NCBI GenBank assembly: GCA_002355455.1
Contig: AP017375.1
Coordinates: forward strand, 4,021,640 to 4,085,639
Direction of reading: 5' to 3'
Origin: Stanieria sp. NIES-3757
GTDB taxonomy: Bacteria > Cyanobacteriota > Cyanobacteriia > Cyanobacteriales > Xenococcaceae
DNA length: 64,000 nucleotides
Below the pieces are notes generated by a model that saw only the letters and a list, made by a program, of their open reading frames with translations, ran no database searches and was not told where the DNA came from. Within the stretch, counting starts at the first letter, position 1, and each line of letters begins with the position of its first letter. Shown here piece after piece: positions 30,398 to 39,199 of the stretch. The position numbers and the translations under genes were made by a program.

Positions 30398-30607
30398 GTG
30401 GCACAACGACTAAAGCGATGGGAATCACCACGCCGTCAGGGTCGTAATGACAAAGGCAAAGGTGGTTCTGCTAGAGTAAGACAACTCCGTAAACAACAAC
30501 AAATGCTCCGCCAAAAATTACAAGATAACTCGCAAAACAAACAAAATAATCAATCATCTGGGAGGGAATTTAACCCTCCTTTATTTTTTGAAATAATCGG
30601 TAATTAA
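30398..30607 (+). CDS. Small basic hypothetical protein
   Basis: A 69-residue protein starting at GTG 30398, with GGTG 9 nt upstream. The first 45 residues are strongly basic (RLKRWESPRRQGRNDKGKGG, then RVRQLRKQQQMLRQKLQ), suggesting nucleic-acid or ribosome contact; the tail is Gln/Asn-rich. The last residues GREFNPPLFF are encoded by a terminator hairpin (30560-30589). The family is not recognised. Codon use and the clean start support expression. Confidence 0.6.
   Translation: MAQRLKRWESPRRQGRNDKGKGGSARVRQLRKQQQMLRQKLQDNSQNKQNNQSSGREFNPPLFFEIIGN
30560..30589 (+). terminator. Terminator hairpin inside the end of the small basic ORF
   Basis: GGAGGG (30561-30566) pairs with CCCTCC (30574-30579) around a 7-nt loop and runs into TTTATTTTTT. 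It lies before the in-frame stop at 30605-30607, so the coding frame crosses it. Confidence 0.75.
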
Positions 30608-30802
30608 AGCTAAAGTGTATCAAGAAGACTTTAATGATTTTTTTTTAATAGTTTAATAATTCTAAATTTATACCTAATTAAAATTTTTTGATTTTTATTT
30701 ATAAAGCGATCGCATTAAAAAATTTATCTACAATTTAACAAAGAGATTACCTTCTAGCAATTTAATAAACACGATCTCTAACACTAATTAAAACTTTAAA
30801 AG

Positions 30803-30829
30803 AAAAAAGGTTCTGCATAACACAGAACC
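30803..30829 (-). terminator. Rho-independent terminator of acsF
   Basis: On the minus strand GGTTCTG / CAGAACC forms a 7-bp stem with a 7-nt loop followed by a run of six T (A-run 30803-30808 on plus). It lies 34 bp after the acsF stop. Confidence 0.85.
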
Positions 30830-30862
30830 AAATTGAATCAGCCAAAGATGAAAGCTGATAAC

Positions 30863-31939
30863 TTAACGAACAGTTCCTTCAAGATGATCGACACGAATTG
30901 GATTAATCAAATACAACTTCAGAAGTTGCCAACCATTAGAAACGTAGTGAGGTAATTTGCGTAATCCTTTAATCAATTGAGGAGCGTTAGAACTATCAAT
31001 TTCTCTCAATTTTTCATTGTTGCTTACGCAAGTTTCTAAGCGGTTATAAAATTCTGGCCGATTAACATCCAGAATAACAGGGAAAACTCTGCCTGCATTC
31101 TCATTAGTTTTTTCAATGACATACTTATCGTATTCTCGCGCATCCAAACCGATAGAAGCATAAAAATCAGAACGCTGAGTATCGTTGAGATACATCGTGG
31201 CAAAAACCGATAAGAGGAAGAAGCGACACCAGAGTCTAGCTTTCCAGTCATTAAGAAACTGAGGTTGCGCTTTCATAATGGCATCAAAGAAATCTCCGTG
31301 ACGGTTTTCGTCTTGACACCAATTTTCAAAGAAACGGAAGATGGGATAAATTCTATCTTCTGGATGTTTTTCTAAATGACGATAAATAGTGATATAACGC
31401 CAGTAACCAATTTTTTCAGAGAGATAAGTAGCGTAGAAAATAAATTTGGGTTTAAAGAAAGTATATTTACGGCTTTTGGTTAGAAATCCGAGGTCTAAAC
31501 ATAAATCAAAATCAGACATCGCTTTATTGAGGAAACCAGCGTGACGGGCTTCATCTCGCGACATTAAAGTGAAAATTTCTGCAAGAAGAGGATTTTTGTT
31601 TTTTAAGCGTCTACCTAATTCTTTATAAAGTAAAAAGCCAGAGAACTCGGCAGTACAAGAACGTTCTAAAAATTCTACAAATAATTTACGAGTTTCGCCA
31701 TCTATACAATCCCAAGATTGATTAAACTCTTCATCTCGCACAAAGTGATGACGGTTGTAGTCGGTACGAAATTCTTCTAAGATAGCCCTCAACTCGTCTT
31801 CATTAGCTGAGAGATCCATTTTTGCCATCTCTTCAAAATCTGTAGTGTAGAAACGAGGAGTAAGAATTGTTTCTTGTGATGGGACTTTAATCCCAGGACG
31901 CATTTCTTCAAACTGGGGTTTTTTTAGACTATCTACCAT
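30863..31939 (-). CDS. acsF: Aerobic Mg-protoporphyrin IX monomethyl ester cyclase
   Basis: A 358-residue di-iron enzyme that uses oxygen to close the fifth (isocyclic) ring of chlorophyll. Iron ligands are visible in [20 protein letters not shown], in [13 protein letters not shown] (first ExxH) and in [14 protein letters not shown] (second ExxH). Length and sequence are those of the cyanobacterial AcsF/ChlA family. Many cyanobacteria carry two copies, one for low oxygen; which one this is cannot be told from the window. Monocistronic, with its own terminator. Confidence 0.97.
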   Translation of the reverse strand: MVDSLKKPQFEEMRPGIKVPSQETILTPRFYTTDFEEMAKMDLSANEDELRAILEEFRTDYNRHHFVRDEEFNQSWDCIDGETRKLFVEFLERSCTAEFSGFLLYKELGRRLKNKNPLLAEIFTLMSRDEARHAGFLNKAMSDFDLCLDLGFLTKSRKYTFFKPKFIFYATYLSEKIGYWRYITIYRHLEKHPEDRIYPIFRFFENWCQDENRHGDFFDAIMKAQPQFLNDWKARLWCRFFLLSVFATMYLNDTQRSDFYASIGLDAREYDKYVIEKTNENAGRVFPVILDVNRPEFYNRLETCVSNNEKLREIDSSNAPQLIKGLRKLPHYVSNGWQLLKLYLINPIRVDHLEGTVR

Positions 31940-32087
31940 TATCTTTAAATAGTTAACTCGTGGTTATTTAAATCAGACCGCTTTAATAATTGCAGTTTTA
32001 GGCTCGTAAAGTTACATTTTGCAATATTGAGAGACGATTATCGCGATTAGTTAACGAATATTAACCAGTTGGGTTTGTCAGTTATCA

Positions 32088-32136
32088 AGTGACCAGTGAC
32101 CAATTACCAGTTACCAGCTATCAGTTACTAATTATC
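32088..32136. repeat. Heptamer tandem repeat (STRR-type)
   Basis: Seven consecutive 7-bp units close to AGTTACC: AGTGACC, AGTGACC, AATTACC, AGTTACC, AGCTATC, AGTTACT, AATTATC. It lies in the spacer upstream of acsF (minus strand) and downstream of the GGDEF gene. Similar CCAGTTATC-type text is seen near 58798-58835 and flanking the palindromes at 44860 and 51481. Confidence 0.85.
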
Positions 32137-32197
32137 ACTAAACAATGAATGATGAACAATCAACTATCAAATATTAATAAAACTTAAAAGCAAAACA

Positions 32198-33034
32198 CTA
32201 TATTAATTCATGTTTAAAATTATTTTTGCCTGCTTGTTTGACTTCATACATTAACAAATCGACCTTGTGAAGCATTTCAGAAATTGAATTTAGCGGTTGA
32301 ATAAAAGTTATGGCACCCATACTTAAACCAACTAAGGATAATTCTGCTTGGGTTATTTGTTGGCAACAAAGAGAAATTCTTTTTAAGACGATTTGAGCAG
32401 ATTCGTAATTAGTTTCTGGCAATAATAAAGCAAATTCATCTCCTCCGAAACGAGCAAAAATATCGGTAGTACGAATTTCTTTTTGGATTGTTTGAGTAAT
32501 CAGTTTTAATAAATTATCTCCACAATGATGTCCATGACGATCATTGATTAATTTAAAATCATCGAGATCTAAATAAACAAGAGTTAAAGGTCTTTGGTAT
32601 CGCAAAGAACGCAAACTTTCAAGTTGTAATAATTCTAAAAAAAAGTTGCGGTTCATTAATCCCGTTAAAAAATCTGTTCTAGCTAATTGTTTTTGATATT
32701 CATAAGATTTTTTTAAGGTTGCAAGTAAAGAAACGGTGATAATAAAAAAGCCTAATCTAACTGAAACATTCCAATAAGGAAGCCACCAATAATCGTAAAC
32801 TTTAACGTGTAAATCCGCTATGAACCAACTAATACTACTCCCAACTGAGCTAATCACGCCCCATTTTTGATTCACAAACCAAGTGATGAGAGTAATGGGT
32901 ACTAAATAAAAAATGGACAAAGCAATGTCAATCTTAATTACATAATCGATCGCGCCAATCAATCCAATTAAAATTAAACTAAAAAAAAGAATTAATCTTG
33001 GTGGTAATCGATTTATAAAATTAATAATTTTCAT
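32198..33034 (-). CDS. Membrane-bound diguanylate cyclase (GGDEF)
   Basis: A 278-residue protein with four to five N-terminal membrane helices (residues about 12-110) and a GGDEF domain from about 115. LTGLMNRNFF starts the domain, FARFGGDEFALLLPE is the intact active site, and RTTD five residues before it is a proper inhibitory I-site. It should make cyclic di-GMP with product feedback. The membrane part probably senses a signal; no EAL domain is present. It is followed on the same strand after 9 bp upstream by the DUF445 gene, suggesting one operon. Confidence 0.92.
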   Translation of the reverse strand: MKIINFINRLPPRLILFFSLILIGLIGAIDYVIKIDIALSIFYLVPITLITWFVNQKWGVISSVGSSISWFIADLHVKVYDYWWLPYWNVSVRLGFFIITVSLLATLKKSYEYQKQLARTDFLTGLMNRNFFLELLQLESLRSLRYQRPLTLVYLDLDDFKLINDRHGHHCGDNLLKLITQTIQKEIRTTDIFARFGGDEFALLLPETNYESAQIVLKRISLCCQQITQAELSLVGLSMGAITFIQPLNSISEMLHKVDLLMYEVKQAGKNNFKHELI

Positions 33035-33043
33035 TAATTTGTT

Positions 33044-34273
33044 TTAAGTAAACAACATTAAAACTGTTTGTCCTAATCCAACCACAAATCCGAGAACACC
33101 ACCTAAATTTACGATCGCTTGGAGTTCATGTTTGACTATTCCTTGAACTGCTTCTTCTAATTCTTGAGGAGAAGTAGACATAACGCGGTCGATAATAACT
33201 TTATCGATTGATAAAATGGGAATAACTTGAGTAATTAAATTTTCTAAATCTTTTTCCAAATAACGCTCTAGAATTAAAGCTAATTCCTGACTAACTATTC
33301 CCAAAGAATTATTTACAGTTTCTGAAGAACGTAAACGATTAATAATTATAACTGCCACATTTTTCCAATCAACTGAATCTCCTAAACTTTGAATAAATTC
33401 TGTTCCTCGACTTTGTAAATAATTACGTACAGTTTCACGGGTAGTTTTACGAAATTGTCTAACAGTAGCTACAGGTAAATTTTGTAAAGAAAGATTTTGG
33501 AATAAGTCTCTTAAACTATTACGAATTTCCAATGAAAGAATTAATTCTTTTAAACGAGCGTTAGTAATTTCTTTTTCATCAATACAAAAAGTTCGCAAAC
33601 GAATTAAACTATTACGCAAACCAAATAGATTGGCAACTACCCAATAAGTACCACTAGATTTTTCTCGAAATCCTTCATCAATAATTTGAATATTGCGATC
33701 GGTCAAGAAATCAATAATAGCTCTGCGTAAAAGATCGGGAGGCAAAACTACTTCTAAAAGCCAATCAGAAAATTGTCTAGCTTGAGCGTCACTTAATTGA
33801 AAATCTAATAAAATCTGATCGAAAATTTGATTGATTTGCTCTTCTAAAAAATCTTCTCGACGAGCTAAAACTTTCAGAAGACGAGGTAAAGATTGTCCAA
33901 ATAAATCTTTTAAAACATTCGCTAAAACTTTAGCTGTTTTTTGTTCTTTGTCAGATTGAACTTGATCGAGAGCAAGTTTTAATAGCCATGATAAAGCACT
34001 TTCTACTCGTTCGGTTTTGAGCAATCGTTCAGCTAATTTTTGTAATTCTTCTGGGGTAAGCAACGACCCCATGATTGTATCAGAAACTTTTTGGGCTAGA
34101 CGCTCCTGATTGCTAGGAATTAATCCAGGAGTAAAAGGTAGTCTCCGCTTGCCAAAATAGATTGCTTTGTAGGGACGAAATAGCATTTTGATGGCTAAAT
34201 CATTAGTGAAGTAACCAATAATACTCCCTGCTACAGGAGGAACCATCAATAACCAGAGATTTGCAAGTTCCAA
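33044..34273 (-). CDS. DUF445 family membrane protein
   Basis: A 409-residue protein with one N-terminal ([20 protein letters not shown]) and one C-terminal hydrophobic segment ([19 protein letters not shown]) enclosing a long helical region. [20 protein letters not shown] near residue 25 and the [19 protein letters not shown] stretch are the DUF445 (YheB-like) signature. The biochemical role is unknown. It sits between menG and the diguanylate cyclase, all on the minus strand and closely spaced. Confidence 0.88.
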   Translation of the reverse strand: MELANLWLLMVPPVAGSIIGYFTNDLAIKMLFRPYKAIYFGKRRLPFTPGLIPSNQERLAQKVSDTIMGSLLTPEELQKLAERLLKTERVESALSWLLKLALDQVQSDKEQKTAKVLANVLKDLFGQSLPRLLKVLARREDFLEEQINQIFDQILLDFQLSDAQARQFSDWLLEVVLPPDLLRRAIIDFLTDRNIQIIDEGFREKSSGTYWVVANLFGLRNSLIRLRTFCIDEKEITNARLKELILSLEIRNSLRDLFQNLSLQNLPVATVRQFRKTTRETVRNYLQSRGTEFIQSLGDSVDWKNVAVIIINRLRSSETVNNSLGIVSQELALILERYLEKDLENLITQVIPILSIDKVIIDRVMSTSPQELEEAVQGIVKHELQAIVNLGGVLGFVVGLGQTVLMLFT

Positions 34274-34311
34274 GGTCGTAATTAATCAATAATAAATTGT
34301 CGATTTTAGGA

Positions 34312-35046
34312 TTACCTATGTCTATTATCACTATTCCCTTTCGTAATGACTAATACTCCCATCATGTCACCAGCCAGAAGATAGTGAGTAGCTTGCTCAA
34401 ATCCCACTTCACGGGCGAGTTTTACTTGTTCTACTCCTGTGGGAAATCGTTCTAAACTAGGAATAAGATAAGCATACTCTTCGGTCATGCCAAACTGCTG
34501 TGCAGTAGGAATTACCAGGTTTTGTAAATACCATTGTTGAAAATTTTGCGCGATCGCTGTTGGAGGACGATGAAAATCAAGGATAGCTGCGATCGCTCCA
34601 GGTTTAAGAACTCGGTATAATTCCTGTAAACCAAGGGAGATATCAGTAAGATTACGTAAGCCGTAACCTATTGTTACACAATCGAAATAATTATCCGCAA
34701 AAGGAAGATGAAGCGCATCTCCTTCTAGCCAAGTAATTGGTAAATTAGGATTAAGTCGTTGATGTCGAGCAGACGCGATCGCAAGTTGAGAACAGGCAAA
34801 ATCTAAACCAATTACTTGACCAGTTGCACCAACTTTTTTCGCCAACATCATTGCCAAATCACCGCTACCGCAACAAAGGTCTAAAGCGTGATCGCCTGGT
34901 TGAGGATTACTCCATTTGACTGTCATCATTTTCCAAATGCGATGTTGTCCTAAGCTTAACCAGTCATTCAAGCGATCGTATATAGGCGCAATACGCTCAA
35001 AAATAGCTTTGATTTCCTTAGCCTGAGGGGCAAACTCTTGATTCAT
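34312..35046 (-). CDS. menG: 2-phytyl-1,4-naphthoquinone methyltransferase (UbiE/MenG family)
   Basis: A SAM-dependent methyltransferase of about 244 residues. APIYDRLNDWLSLGQHRIWK and ALDLCCGSGDLAMMLA (motif I) are UbiE/MenG signatures; GYGLRNLTDISLGLQELYRV is the family second signature. In cyanobacteria it performs the last methylation of phylloquinone for photosystem I. ATG at 35046 gives the usual MNQEFAPQAKEI start; an upstream TTG would add ten odd residues. Confidence 0.95.
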   Translation of the reverse strand: MNQEFAPQAKEIKAIFERIAPIYDRLNDWLSLGQHRIWKMMTVKWSNPQPGDHALDLCCGSGDLAMMLAKKVGATGQVIGLDFACSQLAIASARHQRLNPNLPITWLEGDALHLPFADNYFDCVTIGYGLRNLTDISLGLQELYRVLKPGAIAAILDFHRPPTAIAQNFQQWYLQNLVIPTAQQFGMTEEYAYLIPSLERFPTGVEQVKLAREVGFEQATHYLLAGDMMGVLVITKGNSDNRHR

Positions 35047-35172
35047 AATTCGATTACAAGACATTAACAATAGCAATACAAAAGAGTAACAATTTTAGCT
35101 AAAATTATGTTGCTAAGTATATTTTCGGAATATAAAGTAAGCTTGTTGAAAGTTGTTTAAAGTAAAGTCACC

Positions 35173-35706
35173 ATGAAACTTAAATCGACATTAACAATTT
35201 TTGCAGGATTAGCCGTAGCTTTGGGTATTACCATTGCTCATCCTGAAGCTAGTTCGGCAAAAAATAATACTTATTACTGCGCCAAACTTAATGGCGGTTG
35301 GAATACTTTTGTTAACACCCCCAGAGGTAGAGTAACTCTAATCAACTGGGTAAGAACTGTTTCTACACAATGGACTCCTCAGTCTCGTTGTTCGGCAGTT
35401 TCTGGGCGATTCCAAAAGTTTCTGGATAATGGTAGTCTGAAATACATTCGTACTGGCAATGTTAACCGTCAACCAGTAATTTGTGTTGCGGAAAATCGGG
35501 GTGGAAATTGTCCTGATAAAAACGTTTTAATTACCTTACAACCAGGAACAAATCCAGAAGAAGTACTAATTCAATTAATTGATTTTCGTCGCAGTGTCAG
35601 CGGACAAACTATTGTCCTTAGTAATGACGATGCAGGATTTTATCAAGATGGCGAATTTTACGTCGACATGGAAAAGTTTTTAGAAACAGTTCCCGTTGAT
35701 AAATAA
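35173..35706 (+). CDS. COP23 domain secreted protein
   Basis: A 177-residue precursor with a Sec signal peptide (MKLKSTLTIFAGLAVALGIT, cleavage near SSAKN, about residue 29). The mature part (TYYCAKLNGGWNTFVNTPRG, then W.PQSRC, VICVAENRGGNCPDKNVLIT) carries the Cys pairs and strands of the COP23 family, named for a circadian oscillating membrane-associated protein of cyanobacteria. Role unknown. Two trypsin-like protease genes follow on the same strand, the first after 84 bp. Confidence 0.88.
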   Translation: MKLKSTLTIFAGLAVALGITIAHPEASSAKNNTYYCAKLNGGWNTFVNTPRGRVTLINWVRTVSTQWTPQSRCSAVSGRFQKFLDNGSLKYIRTGNVNRQPVICVAENRGGNCPDKNVLITLQPGTNPEEVLIQLIDFRRSVSGQTIVLSNDDAGFYQDGEFYVDMEKFLETVPVDK

Positions 35707-35790
35707 AGCTTGAGAAGTATCTGGGAATGAAATTATGACTGATTTAAGAGCAACTTTAATAGATTAATTAGCACGATTAAGAAGCGATTT

Positions 35791-36768
35791 ATGGATTTCA
35801 AGCCCCAAGCTGTCAAGTTGTTAATTTGCTTTGCCAGCATAGGCTTACTATTACCAGGAGACGTTTCTCGATTATCCTCACAAACTCTTGCCTCGGCTTC
35901 TCCACATTTACTCCTCACTCAAATTACTCAAAACACTGCCGAAATCACTGTTAGAGTTTGGGGAAAAGAGGCACTCGGTTCGGGCATAATTATCAATCAT
36001 CAAGGGTCAGCTTATACTGTTGTTACGAATCAACACGTTTTGCGAGCGAGCAAAGCTCCCTATCAGATTCAAACTTTCGACGGCAAAATCTATCCAGCTT
36101 CCGTAGTTCAAACCTCATTGTCAAAGCAATACGATTTAGCTTTGTTACATTTTCGTAGTAACCAGAATACTTATAAAACCGCTATCTTAGGGAATTCTGC
36201 TACCCTTAAAGTAGGAGAACCAATTTTTGCTGCTGGTTTTCCTGTTCAAATAGAAACGATTACTACTCCCCGCACAAAATTACAAACATTAGCAGAATTC
36301 GCTTTTAAAACAGGGCGAATTGCCGTAATCTTAGACAAAGCATTAGAAGAAGGCTACCAAATTGGTTACACTAACGACGTAAAAAAGGGTATGAGTGGTG
36401 GACCGTTGGTTAACAGCAAAGGAGAAGTAGTAGGAATTAATGGGAAACACGCTTATCCCTTGTGGGAGGCACCTGATTTCTTTGCCGATGGTTCTCAGCC
36501 TTGTCCTCCTTTACAAAAATTAATTACTCGTTCAAGTTTAGCCATTCCAGTCGAAAAAATTACGGAAATTCAGCCTAATATACAACTAACTCATTCGGTT
36601 GAATCTTCTCTAGCTTTAGAGGATGCTGCTACACCTCCGATTATTGAAGACTCAGAAGAAAATAGCAAGAATGCCGAATTGATCTTTAAAATGCAAGCAG
36701 AAGCAGAAGCAAACAAAAATTGTAGAGAGTTACCTGGAGAATCAGACCCATCGGAGGCTAAACAATGA
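35791..36768 (+). CDS. Secreted trypsin-like serine protease
   Basis: A 325-residue S1-type protease. A signal-like N-terminal helix (AVKLLICFASIGLLLPGDVS) is followed by a single trypsin fold: His in VTNQHVLR (about 81), Asp in QYDLALLHF (about 114), Ser in KKGMSGGPLVNSKGEVVGI (about 200). The C-terminal 60 residues are acidic and unstructured and include ECR-like LPGESDP. No PDZ domain, so it differs from HtrA/Deg proteases. Its stop overlaps the next gene start by 4 bp (ATGA), pointing to translational coupling. Confidence 0.9.
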   Translation: MDFKPQAVKLLICFASIGLLLPGDVSRLSSQTLASASPHLLLTQITQNTAEITVRVWGKEALGSGIIINHQGSAYTVVTNQHVLRASKAPYQIQTFDGKIYPASVVQTSLSKQYDLALLHFRSNQNTYKTAILGNSATLKVGEPIFAAGFPVQIETITTPRTKLQTLAEFAFKTGRIAVILDKALEEGYQIGYTNDVKKGMSGGPLVNSKGEVVGINGKHAYPLWEAPDFFADGSQPCPPLQKLITRSSLAIPVEKITEIQPNIQLTHSVESSLALEDAATPPIIEDSEENSKNAELIFKMQAEAEANKNCRELPGESDPSEAKQ

Positions 36769-38573
36769 ATTTTTCTCATACAATCAGCGCAGCTTTAATG
36801 GTCGTAGCGATCGCTACTGGCTCACCCACTTTAACAGTGGCACAAACAGTTATATCTCAGGCTTTAAATCCAGAACAAATTAGTCTCCGTGCCAAACAGA
36901 TTACAGTTCGTATTGATGGTAGTAGTACTGGTTCTGGTGTAATTATCGGACAGTCGGGAAAAACTTATCAAGTTTTGACTAACTGGCACGTGGTCAAGAA
37001 TTCTGGTCAATATACAGTAGCAACAATTGATGGAAGAGTGCATCAGGTTGACACGCAATCAGTTAAACAATTATCAGGTTTAGATTTGGCTGTTTTGACG
37101 TTTAATACAGACCAAAATTATCAAACTGCTGAATTTGGTAATTCCGCTCTATTAAACGAAGGTCAAAGTATTTATTTTGCTGGTTATCCTGGAGAATTAA
37201 AGGAAGAGAGCGATCGCTATTATCGCTTTTTTACGACTAATTTAGTTGGTATTTTACCTAAACCAACCGAAAATGGTTATGCTTTGATTTACAATGGCGA
37301 AGCTTTTCCTGGAATGAGTGGAGGACCTGTTTTAGATAAAAATGGTTTGTTAATTGGCATTCATGGAGAAGCTAATATTCATGCTCGTACGTTTGGTACT
37401 TCCAACTACGCAATTCCCATTGATACTTACCAAACTGCAATGGCAAATGATTCTACTCCAGAAGCTACGGCAACTACACCGCAACAACCTCAACCTACTG
37501 CTCAACCAACAACTACGGCAACTGCACCCGAACAACCTCAACCTACTTCCCAACCAACAACGACAGCAACTACACCGCAGCAACCTCAACCTACTTCTCA
37601 ATCAGAAACAGATGTAACTGTTGCTGATACTCCTCCTAGTAATCAAACTCCTCAGGAAATTGTTATAGATATTATTCCAGACAATAATTCTAATTCCTCG
37701 TCAACAAATTCTCAATCTTTATCTGATGAACCGAAGTCACCATCAGTTACTCCACCTGTAAATAATCAACCAGCAAAACCACAGCAAAATTCAACCACTG
37801 TTTCTTCTATACCTACTTTTAGTTCTCCTACTTCTTCAGGCAATCCAATTTCTCCTGAAGTAACTAAACCAACTCAACCCACTCAAACTACTCAAACTAC
37901 TCAAACTACTCAAACTACTCAAACTACTCAACCTACTCAAACTACTCAACCAACTCAAACTACTCAACAATTTAATTCTTTAGGTACAATAGGCACTACT
38001 TTAATTTCTGCTAGAACAGGAATAGATTATGCTCCGTTGAGCGATCTTTTAGCTGCGGGAAAATGGGAAGAGGCAGATCTCCAAACCTACAAACTGATTG
38101 AACAGATTGTGAAAACAGCCAAAAATCGCAATCCCCACATGTTCATTGAATTAAAAACCATTGCCGAATTTTCTTGTACGGATATTCAAACTATTGACCG
38201 ATTATGGCGTAAATATAGCGGTGGTAAATTTGGTTTTACTCCTCAACAAGAAATTTGGAATAGTGTTAATGACCAAGGTGATTTTTCTACTGAAACTTGG
38301 CGAAGTTTTGCTACCGCAGTAGGCTGGAAAAAAGGCGATGTAGCAAGTGGTAGTGGCTATTTATTGTACGAACAATTAGACTTTGATCCTGCTCAAGCAC
38401 CAAAAGGTCATCTACCATGGTGGTTTGCCTTATCCGAAGAAGAACAAAATGTAATTAAACATTTATTTGCCCGTTGTAATTTTAATGCTGTGCCAGAAAG
38501 CAAGCCAGAGAATAATTTAAAAAAACCTCAGGCACAAACACTTACTAAACCGACCAATAGTCGTCCTCTTTAG
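36765..38573 (+). CDS. Trypsin-like protease - PT-rich linker - GUN4 fusion protein
   Basis: A 602-residue secreted protein. Residues 1-26 form a signal peptide; residues 35-210 are a trypsin fold with His in LTNWHVVKN (about 74), Asp in GLDLAVLTF (about 107) and Ser in GMSGGPVL (about 184). A Pro/Thr/Gln-rich linker (about 225-410) contains 48-bp and 9-bp tandem repeats. The C-terminus (about 420-560) is a GUN4 domain: LAAGKWEEADLQTYKLI, FSCTDIQTIDRLWRKYSGGK, FGFTPQQEIWNSV. GUN4 alone binds chlorophyll precursors and activates Mg-chelatase; in fusion with proteases it is more likely a ligand sensor. Coupled to the preceding protease gene. Confidence 0.9.
   Translation: MNFSHTISAALMVVAIATGSPTLTVAQTVISQALNPEQISLRAKQITVRIDGSSTGSGVIIGQSGKTYQVLTNWHVVKNSGQYTVATIDGRVHQVDTQSVKQLSGLDLAVLTFNTDQNYQTAEFGNSALLNEGQSIYFAGYPGELKEESDRYYRFFTTNLVGILPKPTENGYALIYNGEAFPGMSGGPVLDKNGLLIGIHGEANIHARTFGTSNYAIPIDTYQTAMANDSTPEATATTPQQPQPTAQPTTTATAPEQPQPTSQPTTTATTPQQPQPTSQSETDVTVADTPPSNQTPQEIVIDIIPDNNSNSSSTNSQSLSDEPKSPSVTPPVNNQPAKPQQNSTTVSSIPTFSSPTSSGNPISPEVTKPTQPTQTTQTTQTTQTTQTTQPTQTTQPTQTTQQFNSLGTIGTTLISARTGIDYAPLSDLLAAGKWEEADLQTYKLIEQIVKTAKNRNPHMFIELKTIAEFSCTDIQTIDRLWRKYSGGKFGFTPQQEIWNSVNDQGDFSTETWRSFATAVGWKKGDVASGSGYLLYEQLDFDPAQAPKGHLPWWFALSEEEQNVIKHLFARCNFNAVPESKPENNLKKPQAQTLTKPTNSRPL
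37485..37610 (+). repeat. 48-bp minisatellite in the protease-GUN4 linker
   Basis: Copies begin at 37485, 37533 and 37581 with CAACCTCAACCTACT, giving an exact 48-bp (16-codon) period and the repeated peptide QPQPTxQPTTTAT(A/T)P. The last copy is partial. Confidence 0.9.
37870..37968 (+). repeat. 9-bp tandem repeat encoding (TQT)n
   Basis: About ten units of ACTCAAACT or ACTCAACCT in frame, encoding TQT/TQP triplets. Such a tract is prone to slippage, so linker length may vary between strains. Confidence 0.85.
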
Positions 38574-38639
38574 TAATTTTTATAGCAGTTTTACTCTAAT
38601 AAAATCTATTTTTTAGAATGGATTTATCAAACAAATCTA

Positions 38640-39059
38640 ATGAAGCACTATCAAAAAGCACTGAGACTAAAAACTACAGGGAAAGCCCTTCATAAGATTA
38701 CAAGCCAGGTAGAACAAATAGTAGCAGAATCTGGGGTAGAAATAGGATTATGTACAGTTTTTGTCCGTCATACTTCTGCTTCCTTAGTAATTCAAGAAAA
38801 TGCTGACCCTGATGTTTTAACGGATTTATCTAATTTTTTAGCCAAATTAGTTCCAGAAGATCCGATGCGTTACATTCACAATGCAGAAGGACCGGATGAT
38901 ATGCCGGCTCATATTCGTTCTGCTTTAACTCATACTTCGGAACAAATACCAATTGCCAGAAATAGATTAGTTTTGGGTACTTGGCAAGGTATTTATCTTT
39001 GGGAACATCGTCAAAGAAGTCATCAACGAGAAATAGTCGTTCACGTTAGTGGCAATTGA
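38640..39059 (+). CDS. YjbQ family protein (UPF0047, thiamin-phosphate synthase-like)
   Basis: A 139-residue protein with the compact YjbQ fold. VRHTSASLVIQENADPDVL carries the conserved His, HNAEGPDDMPAHIRSAL the second signature, and GTWQGIYLWEHRQRSHQREI the C-terminal strand with conserved residues. Members can complement loss of thiamin-phosphate synthase weakly; the true role is unclear. It follows the GUN4 fusion gene after 66 bp on the same strand. Confidence 0.93.
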   Translation: MKHYQKALRLKTTGKALHKITSQVEQIVAESGVEIGLCTVFVRHTSASLVIQENADPDVLTDLSNFLAKLVPEDPMRYIHNAEGPDDMPAHIRSALTHTSEQIPIARNRLVLGTWQGIYLWEHRQRSHQREIVVHVSGN

Positions 39060-39199
39060 GCAGAATAATTGTTTGATTTAATCAAAATTAGGACTTACGC
39101 TTTGACATTACTAAGTATGGAAAGCATACATTTGTTAGTTATGCGTAAGTCTTGTCAGATTCCAACGGGATGCGATCGCTCTTAAATTAGATAATTTTT

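Noticed and set aside
32088-32136. Possible CRISPR array
   Set aside because: The repeats are contiguous 7-bp units without spacers; no cas genes are present.
37350-37617. Two overlapping ORFs on both strands rich in Leu/Gln or Arg/Cys
   Set aside because: They are alternative-frame readings of the 48-bp repeat in the protease-GUN4 linker.
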